Shown here: one piece after another, positions 32,701 through 45,688 of the stretch | How the letters are laid out: each line of letters begins with the position of its first letter | Numbering within the stretch: the first letter of the stretch is position 1 | Assembly: GCF_947507565.1 (NCBI RefSeq) | Contig: NC_089187.1 | Coordinates: forward strand, 124,001-188,000 | Origin: Oscarella lobularis | Taxonomy: Eukaryota; Porifera; Homoscleromorpha; Homosclerophorida; Oscarellidae | DNA: 64,000 nucleotides | Direction of reading: 5' to 3' | Translations under genes and position numbers: made by a program | The notes under the pieces: generated by a model | Databases searched by the model: none | The model's input: the letters and a program-made list of their open reading frames with translations, nothing else | What the model was told of the DNA's origin: nothing

Positions 32701-34829
32701 AGACTGAAGGGAAAAGAGGCGTGCTCTTTTGCTGGCTTACGATGCTATCACGCCGCCTTTGTCTATAAGCGCTCTCGTCAATTTGACGTGGCCGTGGAAG
32801 CAGGTAATGTGAAGGGGGCTTCTTCCGACGTTATCCTTTGTGTTGACAATGCGAGGACTGTAATTCACCAGTCGCAGCGAAACGGACAAGTGACCCCCAC
32901 TAAAGCAAAAAAAAAGAGAAGTCAACACTTCAAAAACAAGTCTCCGTAACATACCTCGACGCCATGTGAAGTGCAGTCAAACCTCTCGAATTCACAGCAT
33001 CCATATTAGCACCGTTTTCATAAAGACAATGCGCACTCTACATGAATTAAATATACAATCGTATCTACGCTACGTTTTTCGGTCTCTATACCGCTTTGTA
33101 GCCTCCTTTGGCCGCGTAGTGCAAAGCCATATCCCCATTGTTGTCTGGCAGATCTATCAGCTCACCCATTTTCTCTTCCTTGAGATTCTGCCAGAACATC
33201 GATACATAACACACCTATTCCATGCAAATACCGACGTTACTTCAATCAACGTTCTCAGCGTTTTGCTGTGGCCAATAGCGAGATGAAGAACGGTACGTCC
33301 TTCCTTATCAGCCACGCGATAGTTGGCTCCACTCCGAAGCAAAAGCTCAACAGCATTCGAAGCCCCTGATGATGAAGCCATCAACAGGGGAGTCCTCCTC
33401 AATTTGATCGTCTCAGCTTCAATATTTGCTCCCTATAGAGCGTTCAAAGTTCGTTCACAAAAAAAACATATTTACCTCGTTGAGAAGAAACTGGATAGCC
33501 TCAGTGCAATCCGACTGAGCAGCTCTAGATAAATCAACATTCTATATATTAGTGATTCTAAGCGTCTGCATTCACTTACTCGTGAATTGGAGATATGTGA
33601 TCATAGCTAGACTCTTCCAGCAATTGTCGTTCTTTTGAAGCAAAAAGCTTTATCATGGGCACGTGGCCAAGGCGACACGCAAAGTGCATTCCCGTCAATC
33701 CTTCTGTCGTCTGAGCGACAAATCGTCCATGACAATTTAAATATATGAAGCGGGCGCGTGCTTACCTTCGCCATAAGATTCGCCTTGCGATGAAGAACGT
33801 ACATCACTATTTTCGTGTCCTTTGACTCGACTGCATGATGGAGCAACGATTTCTTCATTTCTCCTGTCTCGACTTCAACGATTTGCTCAACTGCCGCCAA
33901 TCCTACAAAGTGGCTATTGAAGGAAGCGTGGCGGAGGCGGGGGCGGCGGCACACACGACTACCTTGCTGTGCTTCCACCTTTCTGCACATAACATCCAAA
34001 GTGTTTAGATAGCCTTTACTTGCTGCCATGCCAACAGGAGTCATGCCATCTCGGTCCGGAGCTAAAGGATCAGCTCCAGCTTCAAGCTAAGAAAAACAGC
34101 TAAGATACACGAGAAACACTATATTATAGGAGAACCAGAAGTGCCACAACAGCAGGAGCATCTTCCAATACTGCCAAATGAAGTGGAGTTCTACTACTCG
34201 GACCCGGAAAATCGACTTTTTGGCCGCACTTTTTAACGAGACTCAGCATACTCTGCCCCAAAGGAAATAACCCAACAGCTCGCACCTCTAATAGGTCGTC
34301 AACTGACTTTAATAATGTGGATATTTTTCGTTGTTATGGCCGCGTGAAGAGGCGTTTTTCGAAAATTATCCTTGATCGTTAGATCGGTCTGCGCGTCGTC
34401 AACGAAAAGTTCAATGGCTTCGATCCGTTCCGCTTCGATAGCGACGTGCAGCGGCGTTTTTCCATGGGCGTCCCGTTCGTTAACCGAAACTAAAACAGTG
34501 TAGAACTGAAACTGTATCTTATTAAAAAATATGCGTCGTTATTTTTGCGAATGGAAATGCTCCTAATGAAATTAACATTTTATTGCCTCTGTGGGCGTCC
34601 TTCGAGTGGGCGAACTGAGGGAGAACTGTGCCTAACGACTAAGGAAAAGGTGCCCTCTAGTTTGTCAATACAAGGAGGAAGTTCCGTAACGTGGGGAAGA
34701 ATCTTTCTACACTCACTGCCTTTGTCACGATCCAATTCGCGAGCCAGTTCATCCGCCGAGCCAGTGACGGCAATCTCGAAAAGATTTCCCTTGGCTTTGG
34801 TCCCCTTAAAAGCCAAAAGCTTAGCCATA
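29799..34829 (-). CDS. TRPA: TRPA-type cation channel with ankyrin repeats
   Basis: Some 25-30 short exons. The start is at 34829 (MAKLLAFKGTKAKGNLFEIA). Many ankyrin repeats follow (GKTPLHVAIEAERIEAI, MTPVGMAASKGYLNTLDVM, RTPLLMASSSGASNAVELLL, GRSPLHITCFHGHVKLTRAL). The membrane region gives WELGAFTVFFTWFSVLLHM, a pore segment with MTFGDVDLPAIL, and the last membrane helix ending in VLN(V/L)LV, then over an intron IGLAVGDINQVQANAA. That last string is nearly the same as the TRPA1 signature GLAVGDI.EVQ. The cytoplasmic tail ends in an Arg/Ser-rich stretch. TRPA channels are calcium-permeable sensors of chemicals and temperature. Individual exon borders were not all placed. Confidence 0.85.
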
Positions 34830-35237
34830 GACGCGTGAGATCGTTCGCGGAAACGACAGGATAGGAAAGGAATGCGCCACAAGCGCGCTATACCGACCAA
34901 ACGATGTTATTACAGTCACCTTTTTAATTCTACGCTTTTTAGTCGGCGGTCCCTTCACGTCAGACGACTCGCTGAGACTAAGAACAGCGCTCTAGTGGAC
35001 ACAAAACCCGAACTAAGGACGATCTAGGGCCTATACAAAGACGTGAACCTGTTTGCGTTCGGGGAAAAGATCCTCTGTTGTGTCCATCTTTATAAAGATA
35101 GGCTCTAGGTGTCGCGATCACTCAGTGTATCGCGTGGTGACTGCTAATTGCGCGGGGCTAAGGGCTCGTTAGAATTATGCAGTGTGATACAATGGAAGGT
35201 TGGAGTGAAATCCGGTCTGATTTTCCTCTTGCAAAAA
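34830..35237. other. Gap between TRPA and CCDC47; no gene seen
   Basis: Same-strand intergenic space and UTR between the CCDC47 stop and the TRPA start. An open plus-strand frame at 35148-35432 is a shadow of the CCDC47 last exon. Confidence 0.5.
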
Positions 35238-37230
35238 TCAAGCCATCTTAACTTTCAGTTGCTTCATTCGCGGCTGCATTCGTTTCATCGCTTTCTTGTG
35301 CTCCCGCTCCTCCATCTTTCTCGCTTTCACCGGATCGTTCTCCTCCATGATCTTCTCCTTCTCGGCGCGACGCTTTTCCTCGCGTCGCTGCTGCGCCGCC
35401 TACGAAAAAAACCCGCGCTATTAATCAACTAATCTCCGACGATGAGTCCTACCTCTTGGCGTTGAGCGTGAGTCTGCTTCCAGTAGACTTCAGCGGCCTT
35501 GGTTCGTCGTTTCATCGCCTTTTCCGCCGCGTCTTTCGTCAATTTAATCGCTCTCACCCTATCAATTGACCGCAAAGCCATTCCCACTAGCGGACGCATC
35601 ATTCCCATGTGATTTGTCGTTATGCGACCCTTGCCAGGAACTGAAACGAGCCAATGAAAAAATAAATAATAATTTTGATTAATTTAAACAGGTACCGTTG
35701 AATGTAAAATTGATGAGTTTCTGCGCTTTGGGAGGCGTATTAGGCGTCGAACTGTCCTGATTCTCACTGCATTTACACCCTAGCTTATAATACAAAGCCA
35801 ATGCTCCTCACTCTTACTTTGATGGCTCCTTTAGCCCCATGTACTGATCACTAATATGCAAGGACTCGAATATGCCCTCGTATTTATTGATCTCTTGGAT
35901 AATCTGAATTTTTTATTTATTTATTGCCGCGGTAGTCGTGACGTCATACTCTACCTGAGCGTTCAAAATGCTGGTTATGACTTCCGAAGTCTCCGATAGA
36001 ATAACATACGAGCTTGGTAACCCGTATTTATCTCCGCTACGTTTTTCTGAGCAGTAATTGCTCTAACAGGGAAATTCCATATAAGGAAGACTTCTCAGGA
36101 GACGGGCTCACCAAGTCGTGGAATTCTTTTTGGAGTCGCGACGCTATTCGCGACGGCACGACGGCAAAAACAAAGCTGTCCATATCTCCGTCACCAAGTT
36201 GAATAGATAGAGTCTATGACCACTCTTTATATATATAAAATCATCTATTTCTCTTCAAGCGTACCACGGAATCGGAGGAGGGTTTTAGCATTTGCCCTAA
36301 TACGGATACCAAGTCCTGTCTCTTCAAAAGCTTCCCCAAAAAACGAAAGACGGTGTCTAAATTCTTTTCCCTCTGCAAATTCGCAGTCTACTTACCTTTA
36401 TTTCAACGAGCATTCCCTCGCAACACTGTCGACCCGAGCACCACAACGAAAACACGTTTTCCGTCTGTTTCATCACCGTTCCGCCGTCGCATTCCGCCGA
36501 GGCGCCATCATCTCCTGCAAGGGTAAGGGTACAAAAAAAAGGCGCGTCAAAATCCAGCTATTTCGTCGCACCAACAACGCTGAAATTCGCTTCGAGGATT
36601 TCTCTATGAGCTTGATACCAAGCGGTGGCGAGACGAGCGTTTTTTGAACGACCGGCGATGAAATTGAGGGCGTAGACGAGCAAGCCGCCGATCATCAGCA
36701 TTTCCAGAACGTAGGCGTCCCAAGACGACCGCATTGCGGCCGTAGTCTTAATAGAAATTTATGATATTGTTTTCGGGGTTCTTTTTTTTTGAGACTTTGA
36801 TTATTTTCAAATCTGGTTCTGTTTTCGATTTGCTGGCTTTTTTGTCCTTTTCGTATCCCTCGAATTCTTCTTCGTCTGCAAATGGGTCGTCTTCTTCCTC
36901 TTCGACGCCGTCTTCGCCTAGGTCTCCGTCCTAGTGCAGACAAACGTCTCTTTCAATTGCTTTTCTATCCTTTTTACTTACCAGCGTCTCTTCGTAGATA
37001 CTTTCTTCTTGTTCTGATGTTTCTGCGATGACGATGAATGATTAGGTCGCCGAATAGAATCCGTTTTTCGTACTTTGTTCGTCGGCGCTCTGTTCCTCGT
37101 CGATTTCGACTTCGATTTCATCGTCGAACTCCGAAAAGTCGTCGTCATCATCGTTCGCCTTTGTCGAGAACGACGAAAGAAGAAGAAACGCGGCGAAAAC
37201 GAGGAAAAGCCGACGCACAGCAGAACGCAT
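35238..37230 (-). CDS. CCDC47: CCDC47 (calumin), ER membrane protein
   Basis: The start is at 37228-37230, where MRSAVRRLFLVFAAFLLLSS gives a signal peptide; an upstream in-frame ATG at 37275 would bury it. A lumenal acidic region follows (NDDDDDFSEFDDEIEVEID), then FEGYEKDKKA, the membrane segment in WDAYVLEMLMIGGLLVYALN and SKNARLATAWYQAHREILEA with NFSVVG, SLWCSGRQCCEGML, and a basic coiled C-terminus (QQRREEKRRAEKEKIMEEND) ending QLKVKMA. All match human CCDC47, a calcium-handling protein of the PAT complex and multipass translocon. About ten small exons. Confidence 0.93.
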
Positions 37231-37484
37231 GGTGTCGAAAAATCCGGGCACCTCAGAATGGTCACGAGAGCGCACTAATTATATAAATTCTATCCGGGGG
37301 TTCGCTCGGCTTTTTGACTGAAATTTTTCTTTTCGCTATATTTTCGAAATTTTAGCTTTGCGCATCGTCATTCACCAGAAGAAATTGCCTCCACTTTTCG
37401 AAGATTTCACTGACAGAAAAGCAACGGAAACGGACGACTTTTTTGCGCCGGAAAGTTGCAGTGCTACGAATCTACCAGCGATCA

Positions 37485-37815
37485 CATATATAAGGCCTCA
37501 CAATACATAAGTCTATTGCATGGTTAGACACGGTCCTCATTGCAGCCTTGCCTGAAGGGCGGGAACGAGGTCCCGGAGCAACGGTGCGTCAGTGATTACA
37601 GGCACATACTTAACCCCACGGGTTCTGGATGGGTAAGACCTGCAGGGGCTGCACGTACCGGGATGCCGCCAAGTGCCTAGTCGCCTTGGTGGAGCATCAC
37701 GTGGGTGTCCGATATATATATACCTATATGGTGTATAGCTCCGTGTATAGGGGAATACAAAAAACAGGGGACTCCCGTCGGTGACGGTCTGCTCTCGAGC
37801 GAACGTGCTGTGCAT
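37485..37815 (+). ncRNA. Candidate structured Pol III-type RNA
   Basis: No known RNA is recognised. On the plus strand a TATA-like CATATATAAG at about 37486-37495 is followed by GC-richer sequence that ends in a T run (37814-37819). A strong stem lies at 37652-37703: CACGT pairs with ACGTG, GATGC with GCATC and CCAAG with CTTGG around a short loop. The stretch sits between the divergent starts of CCDC47 and DDX23. It lacks the usual landmarks of SRP RNA, RNase P/MRP, U3 and 7SK. It may be only a promoter region with a chance stem. Confidence 0.25.
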
Positions 37816-37896
37816 TTTTTATTTTAATTTTTTGAAATTAATTAATTAATTATTGACGTCAATATTCTGTATCGTCTCATACGGGAAAACTCAGGA

Positions 37897-40800
37897 ATGG
37901 GACGCGAAAAGAGTAGAAGAAATCGATCCCGAAGTCGCAGTCGCGATCGGGAAAGACGCAAACGATCGCGAAGTCGCGAACGAAGACGCAGTCGCAGCCG
38001 AAGTCCTCGTTCCCGCAAGGATCGTCGCTCGACGCGCCGTCGAAGCCGATCGCGAAGCCGCAGCGTCGATGAGGGACGTCGAGGAGATCGCGGACAACGA
38101 TCGAGGTCGCGCGAGCGCGATCGCGAAGCAAAACGACGCAGAGAGTCGGAAAAGGAGGAGAAGTAAGAAAGTCTTTTCTTCTCGGGTGTAGCGGGGCTTC
38201 GAGTTGTCTAAACGTTAGGATAACGAAGGGAGATGATGACGAGAAGAAGAAAGGACAGACTGGGAATGGCGAGGAAGCAATGGAAGTCAAGGAAGAAGAC
38301 AAGATTCCGTCCCCGAAGAAAAAACAGGCTGTGAGGACGCGCGAGCGCTTCTCCGACGGACGCATTCACGTGCGTTCTTTTCTCTAGCCGCTATCCCTTG
38401 AGGAAATGATTGCTAAGCGTCAGAAGGAACTGGAAGAACAGTCCAAAGTCTGTACAGCAATTTAGGGGATAAAAATGGCAATTTATTTGCGTTTTTAGCC
38501 GAAATTTCTAACCAAAGAGGAGCGAGCTGCTCTTGCTTTGAAAAAAAGGCAGGAGGAAGTTGAAGAAAGAAACAGGAAATTGAAGGTACTTGTAGCACCA
38601 AAAATTTTTTTAATACTACTTAACATTTTTAGGAGGAGAGGGAAAAAAGGATGAAGTTTTCTGATGAGGCAAGAGGAATAGACAGAAACAGAAGAAGAGA
38701 AACAGACGAGGTCAAAATAAAAAAATCAAACCTATATTATACTATATACACATAGGAACGAGAGAAACGAAAAGCGGAACGTGAAGTAATTTAAGATTTC
38801 GATTTTATATGCTTCTTTATTTATTTTTTGCGTGTCAGCTTTCCATTGCTAGCAAGCATCAAGAAGCCGAATTATCAGCAATCAAGGATCGATACTTGGG
38901 CGGAGTAAAAAAGAGAAAGAGAGCTCGACGACTCAACGAGAGAAAATTCGTCTTCGCTTGGGACGCGTCTGAAGACACGGCATCTGATCACAACCCCCTC
39001 TACAGTGAACGTCACGAAGTTCAGTTTTTTGGACGCGGACACGTCGCAGGAATTGATCTCAAAGTAGAAATACGTTAGAATAGACTCGTATTAATTAACA
39101 CATATCTTAGGCTCAGAAGAAGAATCAGTCGCGTTTCTATGGTGATTTACTGGAGAAAAGACGAACCGAGGAAGAAAAATCACAAGCCTTGTACATAAGA
39201 CTTTTATACGTTGTATCATTCTCAAGCGTTTGTGTAGAACGATGGAGAAGAAGAACGAGGAAAAAGAGAAGAAGGCGTTGTGGGATGACAGGCATTGGAC
39301 TCAGAAGGCCTTAGACGAAATGACGGAAAGGGATTGGAGAATATTCAAGGAAGACTACAGCATATCAACAAAGGGTAGAAACGCGCGGCAAGTACGAGAC
39401 AAACTACGTCATATTTTCACGTCTAGGTGGTCGTATTCCCAACCCAACGCGTTCTTGGAAGGAACTCAATTTGCCACCGGAACTTCATAAAATTATTGAA
39501 CAATTGGGTTATCAGGAACCGACTCCTATTCAGAGGCAAGCTATATCTATTGGATTACAGAACAGGGATGTCATTGGAGTGGCAGAAACCGGTAATATAT
39601 TAATTATATAGAGAGATGTCGAATTTCTTTTTAGGGAGTGGTAAAACAGCTGCTTTTATTTTGCCTCTTCTAATATGGATTCTGAGTCTTCCTAAAGAGA
39701 AGAGGTCGGTTTCTTGCTTGTTACTGTATAGTGTTTTATTGGAAAGGGGTTTTTAAAGGGAAGAGGATGCTGATGAGGGTCCCTATGCTATTATTTTGGC
39801 TCCAACGAGAGAATTGGCTCAGCAGATAGAAGAAGAAACGGCTAAATTCGCCAAACCGTGTGGAGTAAGAACAGTGGCCGTCGTTGGAGGGGTAAAAACA
39901 AGAAAACGTACGTGGAAACCAGCCTAACTTACGTTTCTCAGTTGTCAAGAGAAGAGCAAGGGTTTCAACTACGTCTTGGCTGTGACGTAAGCAAAAGTAA
40001 AACGCATGCATAAGACTTAGAACTATCGTCTCACCTAGATCGTTATCGCGACTCCCGGCCGTCTAATTGACGTCATAGGTGAAAAGAAATAATAATAATA
40101 AATAATTTCATTAATTAACAAGTGTACCTTTCTTATAGAGAATCGCTACATTGTCCTAAGCCGCTGCACCTACGTCGTTCTCGATGAAGTAGAAGACGTT
40201 TTTCCCCCTGTTGCTTAGTCTATTTTAAAATTTTTTCAGGCTGATCGGATGATTGACATGGGTTTCGAGCCGGAAGTGCAGAAAATTCTCTCGGAATTGC
40301 CCGTCACCAACGAAAAGCCGGACACCGACGACGCGGAGGATCCGAACAAGTTGCTCTGCCTGGGAACAAAGCAGAGATATCGTCAAGTAAGTCTCAAAAA
40401 GAAACCGTCACGATTTTTATGCCCCCTTATAGACGGCTATGTTCACGGCAACGATGCCGCCCGCTGTGGAAAGAATGGCGAGGAATTATCTTAGGTAATA
40501 ATTTGTGATTTTTGGATGAGGGGGCTCTAAATTTCCTTTTTTCTCTTCTAGACGCCCTGCTGTTGTTTACATAGGCATCATTGGTATCATAGTCGTTTTT
40601 CTCTTTGAGTTGTGGACTGGATTTTGCTTTGGCTTTTAGGTAAACCGGTTGAACGAGTGGAGCAACGCGTGCACATCGTCACGGAAGCTCAGAAGAGGTA
40701 ATTGATTTTTTGGGGGAAGAATGGAGCGGTTTTATTTTTCGATGGACATAGGAAAATGATGACGGAATTGTTGAGAAGTGGAATCGAACCTCCCATCATC

Positions 40801-41460
40801 ATCTTCGTTAATCAGAAAAAGGGATGTGACGTATTGGCTAGATCCCTGGAAAAAATGGGAGTAAGAGAAACAATCTAAATAAAGAAAATGTTTACCTTGT
40901 TTTCTCAGTTCAAGTCAACCGTTCTCCACGGAGGAAGAAATCAAGAACAGAGGTAAAAGAACAGCATATGAAAAATTCACCTAAGAGCTTATCTTTGTCC
41001 AGGGACTATGCATTGTCTTGCCTAAAATCCGGAACAAAGGATATCCTGGTAGCAACAGATGTCGCCGGACGTGGAATCGACATTCCGTAAGTTCAAAATC
41101 CTCCCTCTTCGTCACGTGATTCTATTTCATCAGAGACGTCTCCATGGTGATCAATTACGATATGGCAAAATCAATAGAAAGTGAGAATTCAAAAAAGTTA
41201 AGTATTCAGGATCCAAATAAATTTCTTTTTTAGATTATACTCACCGTATTGGTCGAACTGGACGAGCTGGAAAGGCTGGAATAGCGGTCACGTTTCTGAC
41301 TCAAGACGACTCGCCTTTGTTCTACGATTTGAAGCAGCTCTTATTGTCGAGTCCAGTCAGCACTTGTCCCTCCGAACTGTCCAATCATCCGGAGGCTCAA
41401 AACAAACCAGGAACGTTTGTGATGAAGAAGAGAAAAGACGAAAAATTGTTCGCTGTTTGA
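37897..41460 (+). CDS. DDX23: DEAD-box helicase DDX23 / Prp28
   Basis: About 17 exons with very short introns encode the U5 snRNP helicase that swaps U1 for U6 at the 5' splice site. An N-terminal RS domain ([20 protein letters not shown]) precedes a Lys/Glu-rich linker, [20 protein letters not shown] and [20 protein letters not shown]. Helicase motifs follow in order: Q motif ([11 protein letters not shown]), [39 protein letters not shown] joined across an intron to [54 protein letters not shown] and [13 protein letters not shown]. The C-terminus ends KLFAV.. with TGA at 41458-41460. The full family length is present. Confidence 0.95.
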
Positions 41461-41703
41461 CGTGCAAAAAAAATAAAAGTTTGGTTTGAATTAATCTCTT
41501 ACGGGGAGGAGGGGGGCCTATAGGAACCACGTCTCTATGGCAGCAACGTACGGTGTATATATTTATCTCTACAAGAAGAAAAAAAAGGCTGTCCACTGTA
41601 GCAGCAGCGATTTACATATACTGTAGCTCTCTCTAGGAAAAAAGTCCTCTCTGTACACACCACGAGGACACCTAAATAGCTAAAATACAGTGCTACGGTG
41701 CGC

Positions 41704-43208
41704 TCAAGCGGAGGAACTCCCACTACTACAACGGCCAAACTCACAAAAAAAGTCCTCGAGGAAACGTATTAGGTTCTTAAGCCCAAACAGGTATCCCTTA
41801 TCGGGGCCCTCGTGAACGCGTCCGCTTCCGTCACCCGCGTTAGTCGAATGCGCGAAATCGATCATACGAACGTCTATGCAATCGTCGTAACCGTCGTCAA
41901 GGGAACAGCGATCCGCTTCGGCGTCGTAGACGAAGAGAAGCGAGCTGGAGTAAAATCGATACGTTTCCTGCTTTTCGATGAGAGCTCTCAGCTGACTGAG
42001 TCTCTTGAGAAAAGCGCGGATCATGCTCGTCATACCCACGTCAATAATCGGCTGAAAATATTCCAAGAGACCCGTTTTGAACGTCTCCGCCGTTAGCCGA
42101 CGCCCGAAATATTTATCGCGATGCATGTAGGAGGATTTCGAGTGCAAATATACCTGATTAAATAAATATATAAATAAATAATTTAGATTTTTTTCTTTTT
42201 TACTTTCATTCCGCATATGCGCAGACCGAGGTCGCTGGACGTCGTGAACGCGCATTTCGCCTGCTGACGATCGATTTTCTCTCGCGTCGCGTCATCGCCG
42301 TGCTGTCGCGTTCCCATTTTAATATCAATGATGCTGGGCCGTCGAAAACGCGCGACAACGTTTTCCAGAACAAGAAACTCTAGGGGGAGGGGGAGGGAAG
42401 ATATCAGGAGGAGTGTCCCTTTGTCATATCCTAAGTATGAGATCACATCCTCCCCTCCTTTTGTACTCTCCTTCCACATCCACAAACACTTCGAGGTGTC
42501 GATGGAACCCCCCAAAACCCGTCCATACCGTTCGATTCCGTCATTCGTCGAGCAATTTTCGGCTTCATGAAATCCGATTTCGTCCAACAGCGCTCTTCAA
42601 AACAAAAATTCAAAAAAATTATAAAAGAAGACTACGTCAGAAAAAAAACGAAACCTTGATTCCTAAAGCAAAACGAACAAACGGATTATTCGAGTCTAAT
42701 AATTTTAATCATACGCATACCGTCCATTGTTGTAGGATGTTCTCGAGCCTGAGGCTATTCTTTCCTCGTCGTCTTTAATACAAAGGGAATCGGATTTCGT
42801 TCCTAAGGCCGTCGAACCCGAGGCGACTGTTCCGCTTTTATTTAGATCGAGCGTGCCTAAAAGAAAGCGAATTTCGACGTTCGATGTCGATGGGGGGCCC
42901 CCCGGCGATTCGTTTTTCTCGCCTTTGAATTTGGGAACGAATTCTTTGATGGCGTCCGGGGCCGTTTTGTAGAAAAGGAGTTCGGTTTCGTTGAGCGGTT
43001 TGCAAACGCTGTGATCGTCGAGTTGCATCATAGCGTAGTGGCCGCCGACCTGGTGGCTGAACGGTTGCAGCGATATTTCGTCCGATTCTTCGTTCATTTG
43101 GTCGCCTAAGAGAGATAACGGGTCAATATTGGGTGAGTCAGGAAGCGAGGGGGTGGTTTTTGAGAACGCTAGGGGTTTAGGAGGCAATTTCGCGCCTTTA
43201 TCGGGCAT
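41704..43208 (-). CDS. IP6K: Inositol hexakisphosphate kinase
   Basis: Several exons encode an inositol polyphosphate kinase of the IP6K branch, which makes the pyrophosphate 5-InsP7. Exon 1 has [20 protein letters not shown] and [20 protein letters not shown], typical of IP6K. The next has [20 protein letters not shown] and [18 protein letters not shown] with the PxxxDxKxG catalytic motif. The last has [18 protein letters not shown], the SSSLLFVYD motif and [10 protein letters not shown] followed by [21 protein letters not shown]6K senses energy and phosphate state. It is convergent with DDX23, 243 bp between stops. Confidence 0.94.
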
Positions 43209-43504
43209 CGTAGTTTGGCAGGGGGGTCTCTGTATGCTCGTCGTCGTCTTGCTGAGACGTCTTCAATGTCGGTTTAGTGTACAAGCGCGTTTGGCTTTTT
43301 CTTATAGACGCTAATCACGTGCCTATACCACGCAATGTGACGACACGGCGCGGCGCGCATGAGCGCACCAGCGTCAGCTGGCGCGTGGGCGGCTGGTTAT
43401 CTCGTGTCTCGATCTTTGCCTGTCTGAACGTCGATGCATTATAACAACGTTTAGGACACTGACCCCGTTACGTTATCCAATAAAATACGAAGACACTCAC
43501 AGAC

Positions 43505-45631
43505 TCATTTATTAGAAGGGTTGACGTTAGCTAAAAGTGCGCCAATTCTCTGCTCAAGCGCTTCACAGTTGGCCACAATTGATAATGAATTTTTCTCAAA
43601 CGTTGCCGTCACCTACGAATAGACCCAGGCTCTTCATCAAGTGGCTTTTGATTTCAGAATGAGAAAAAAATCACCGAGGCCATCACGGATCGATCTGATT
43701 CCAGCTGAGATTTGATTCGCTGTTGAGCTGCGTCAAGATACGTCACGCTCTGACTAAACTCCGCAGCTAGAGAGAATTAACACTTCGAATATTATCTAAT
43801 TTACTAAGTAGCACTTGCCTTGGCGATGAAGCTCTTGAAGTGACTCCAGACGACTGACCTAATGTAGCAAAAAATCTCTAAAATAAGACCATATTTTTTT
43901 CTTTCTCCACTAACCAACTGAGGAAGAGATGAGGCCATGTGATCCCAATTCTTCACTAACTCATACAGTTCATCTACCTATTATTGATTGATTGATCAAT
44001 AGAAAGACATCTTCTCTCAAGAGCGCACCTTTGACACTTCCTCGACTTTTTCGACACTTTCCTTGTTAGCTGCAATTTGACTCATGTGATACAAGACAGA
44101 CTATATATACCTAATTAGTGTTATTCTATCTACATTGTCAAGCAGCACATGCCTGAAGCCTAGCTTCTATCTGATCAATTTGATCCAAATCCAAGAGAGA
44201 CAGCTTTTCCTCCAGAGCTTCAGCTGCCGTCTAACCCCAAATCCTTGCTAGAAATAAACACATATATATGCCATACTGTCAGAGATTTTGATTCCGGGTG
44301 TCCTTCATGTGAAAAAAAAGTCTGGTATTGAAAATGGTGCGATTACTATATCATTACGTAGTCCCCAGTTCTTACTATCTCAGACTCCTTCGTTCCAACT
44401 GCAGCCTCTAGCGTTTTGACTCTCTGCTCCAACTCAGCAACCTAATAAGCCTATCGTTCCCTCACAATTTAATTATCGCAAAAAAGGCCTTGCCTTTGAC
44501 AATTGTGCAAATTTCTCATGCTCCGGGCGGTAGTAAAGCTCATACGTCACGTGACCATCCCCACCAGTAGTAGGCGCCTTTTCTCTGAACGACTTCAATT
44601 CAGCATTGAGTCGCCTTGACAATAAACAATCAATGCTTCATTCATTATTTATTGTTTGTTTGAGAACACCTCGATAGTTCCCTATCAGCTGCTGACTGTC
44701 CTGGCATCTTATTAGAAAGAATAATAGAGTAGGAGAAAGTCGTCGTTTGTGGATTACCTGACCAAGAACCTTTTCCAAAGTGAACTCATTCAGCTATGTA
44801 GGAGAGTAAATTAACGAAAAAATCGTTGGTTTCTAGTCACCTGCTCGTGCAACTGTCCCGCCTAAAAAAATTTACTTTTATTCCATACAAATAGTGTACA
44901 CAATATCTATGTACCTGGTTAGCTAAGTTGACAGTTGATACATCTAAATTCTTAGCCGTCTCCTCGACTTCCTAAAGACAATACTACATAATTTATCAAT
45001 GAATGTATGGAATTTACTTTAGCGTCTTTCAAGTCTTTCAAAAGATCTTCCGTCTCCAGCTTTAGTCTCTGATATTTTTGATAGAGACTCTCCTTTTGTT
45101 TATCACCGTCAGGAAGCTTACGAGTCATAATAAATAATTCCATACTGATAGTCCCCTCACAAACGTCTACCAATTCAAATTCCGATCTCTTTGTGCCGTA
45201 ACCTCTACTTCTCGACCGACCAACAGCATCAGAAAAATCTATTTTGAAGTGAAACGTAAGAGGTAGGCGTGGCCAGATAAAATAGTCTCAGTACGCACTC
45301 GCTTGACGCGAGTCCAAGACGCTTTTATTGAACATGTCATGTGACGCCTGAACGTCGACTTCAATGCCCTCGACCGTTTCGCTGACTGAGTCATCCTTGA
45401 ATTACGGCAGTAAGTAACAGTACTCGATATAGGTCAAAATGCTCATATAATGAGTTTTAAATTCGCGTTGCAACGTCTATGGGTTTCATTCCGCTTGGGG
45501 GGCCTCACCTCGTAATGATCGTCTCCTCGCACCGGATCTGGAGTTTCGAACACTTCCGATTCGAGTATCTGTATATAAAAATGCTACCAAATAGTAAGAA
45601 GAGAAGTTGTACACACGAAGACCTCCGCCAT
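43505..45631 (-). CDS. DCTN2: Dynactin subunit 2 (dynamitin, p50)
   Basis: More than ten tiny exons encode dynamitin, the shoulder subunit of dynactin that links dynein to cargo. The start is at 45629-45631 (MAE), followed over an intron by ESEVFETPDPVRGDDHYE, a counterpart of the human EPDVYETSDLPEDDQ. Then come VEGIEVDVQASHDMFNKS, DFSDAVGRSRSRGYG and QKYQRLKLETEDLLKDL with long coiled-coil exons after it. The last exon ends FEKNSLSIVANCEALEQRIG, matching the human end, with TGA at 43505-43507. Sequence is diverged but the order of blocks matches DCTN2. It shares a 57-bp divergent promoter with CIR1. Confidence 0.88.
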
Positions 45632-45688
45632 GTCGACGAACGCCCGAATGTTCTTTCTTAGACCCCGGACGCGTCGTAAACGAGAATC
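45632..45688. promoter_or_regulatory. Bidirectional promoter DCTN2 / CIR1
   Basis: Only 57 bp separate the divergent start codons; both promoters or 5' UTRs must overlap. Confidence 0.5.

Noticed and set aside
37530-37740. SRP RNA, RNase P/MRP RNA, U3 or 7SK identity
   Set aside because: None of the conserved landmarks of these RNAs (SRP helix 8, CR-I/CR-V blocks, boxes C/D, 7SK 5' hairpin) could be found.
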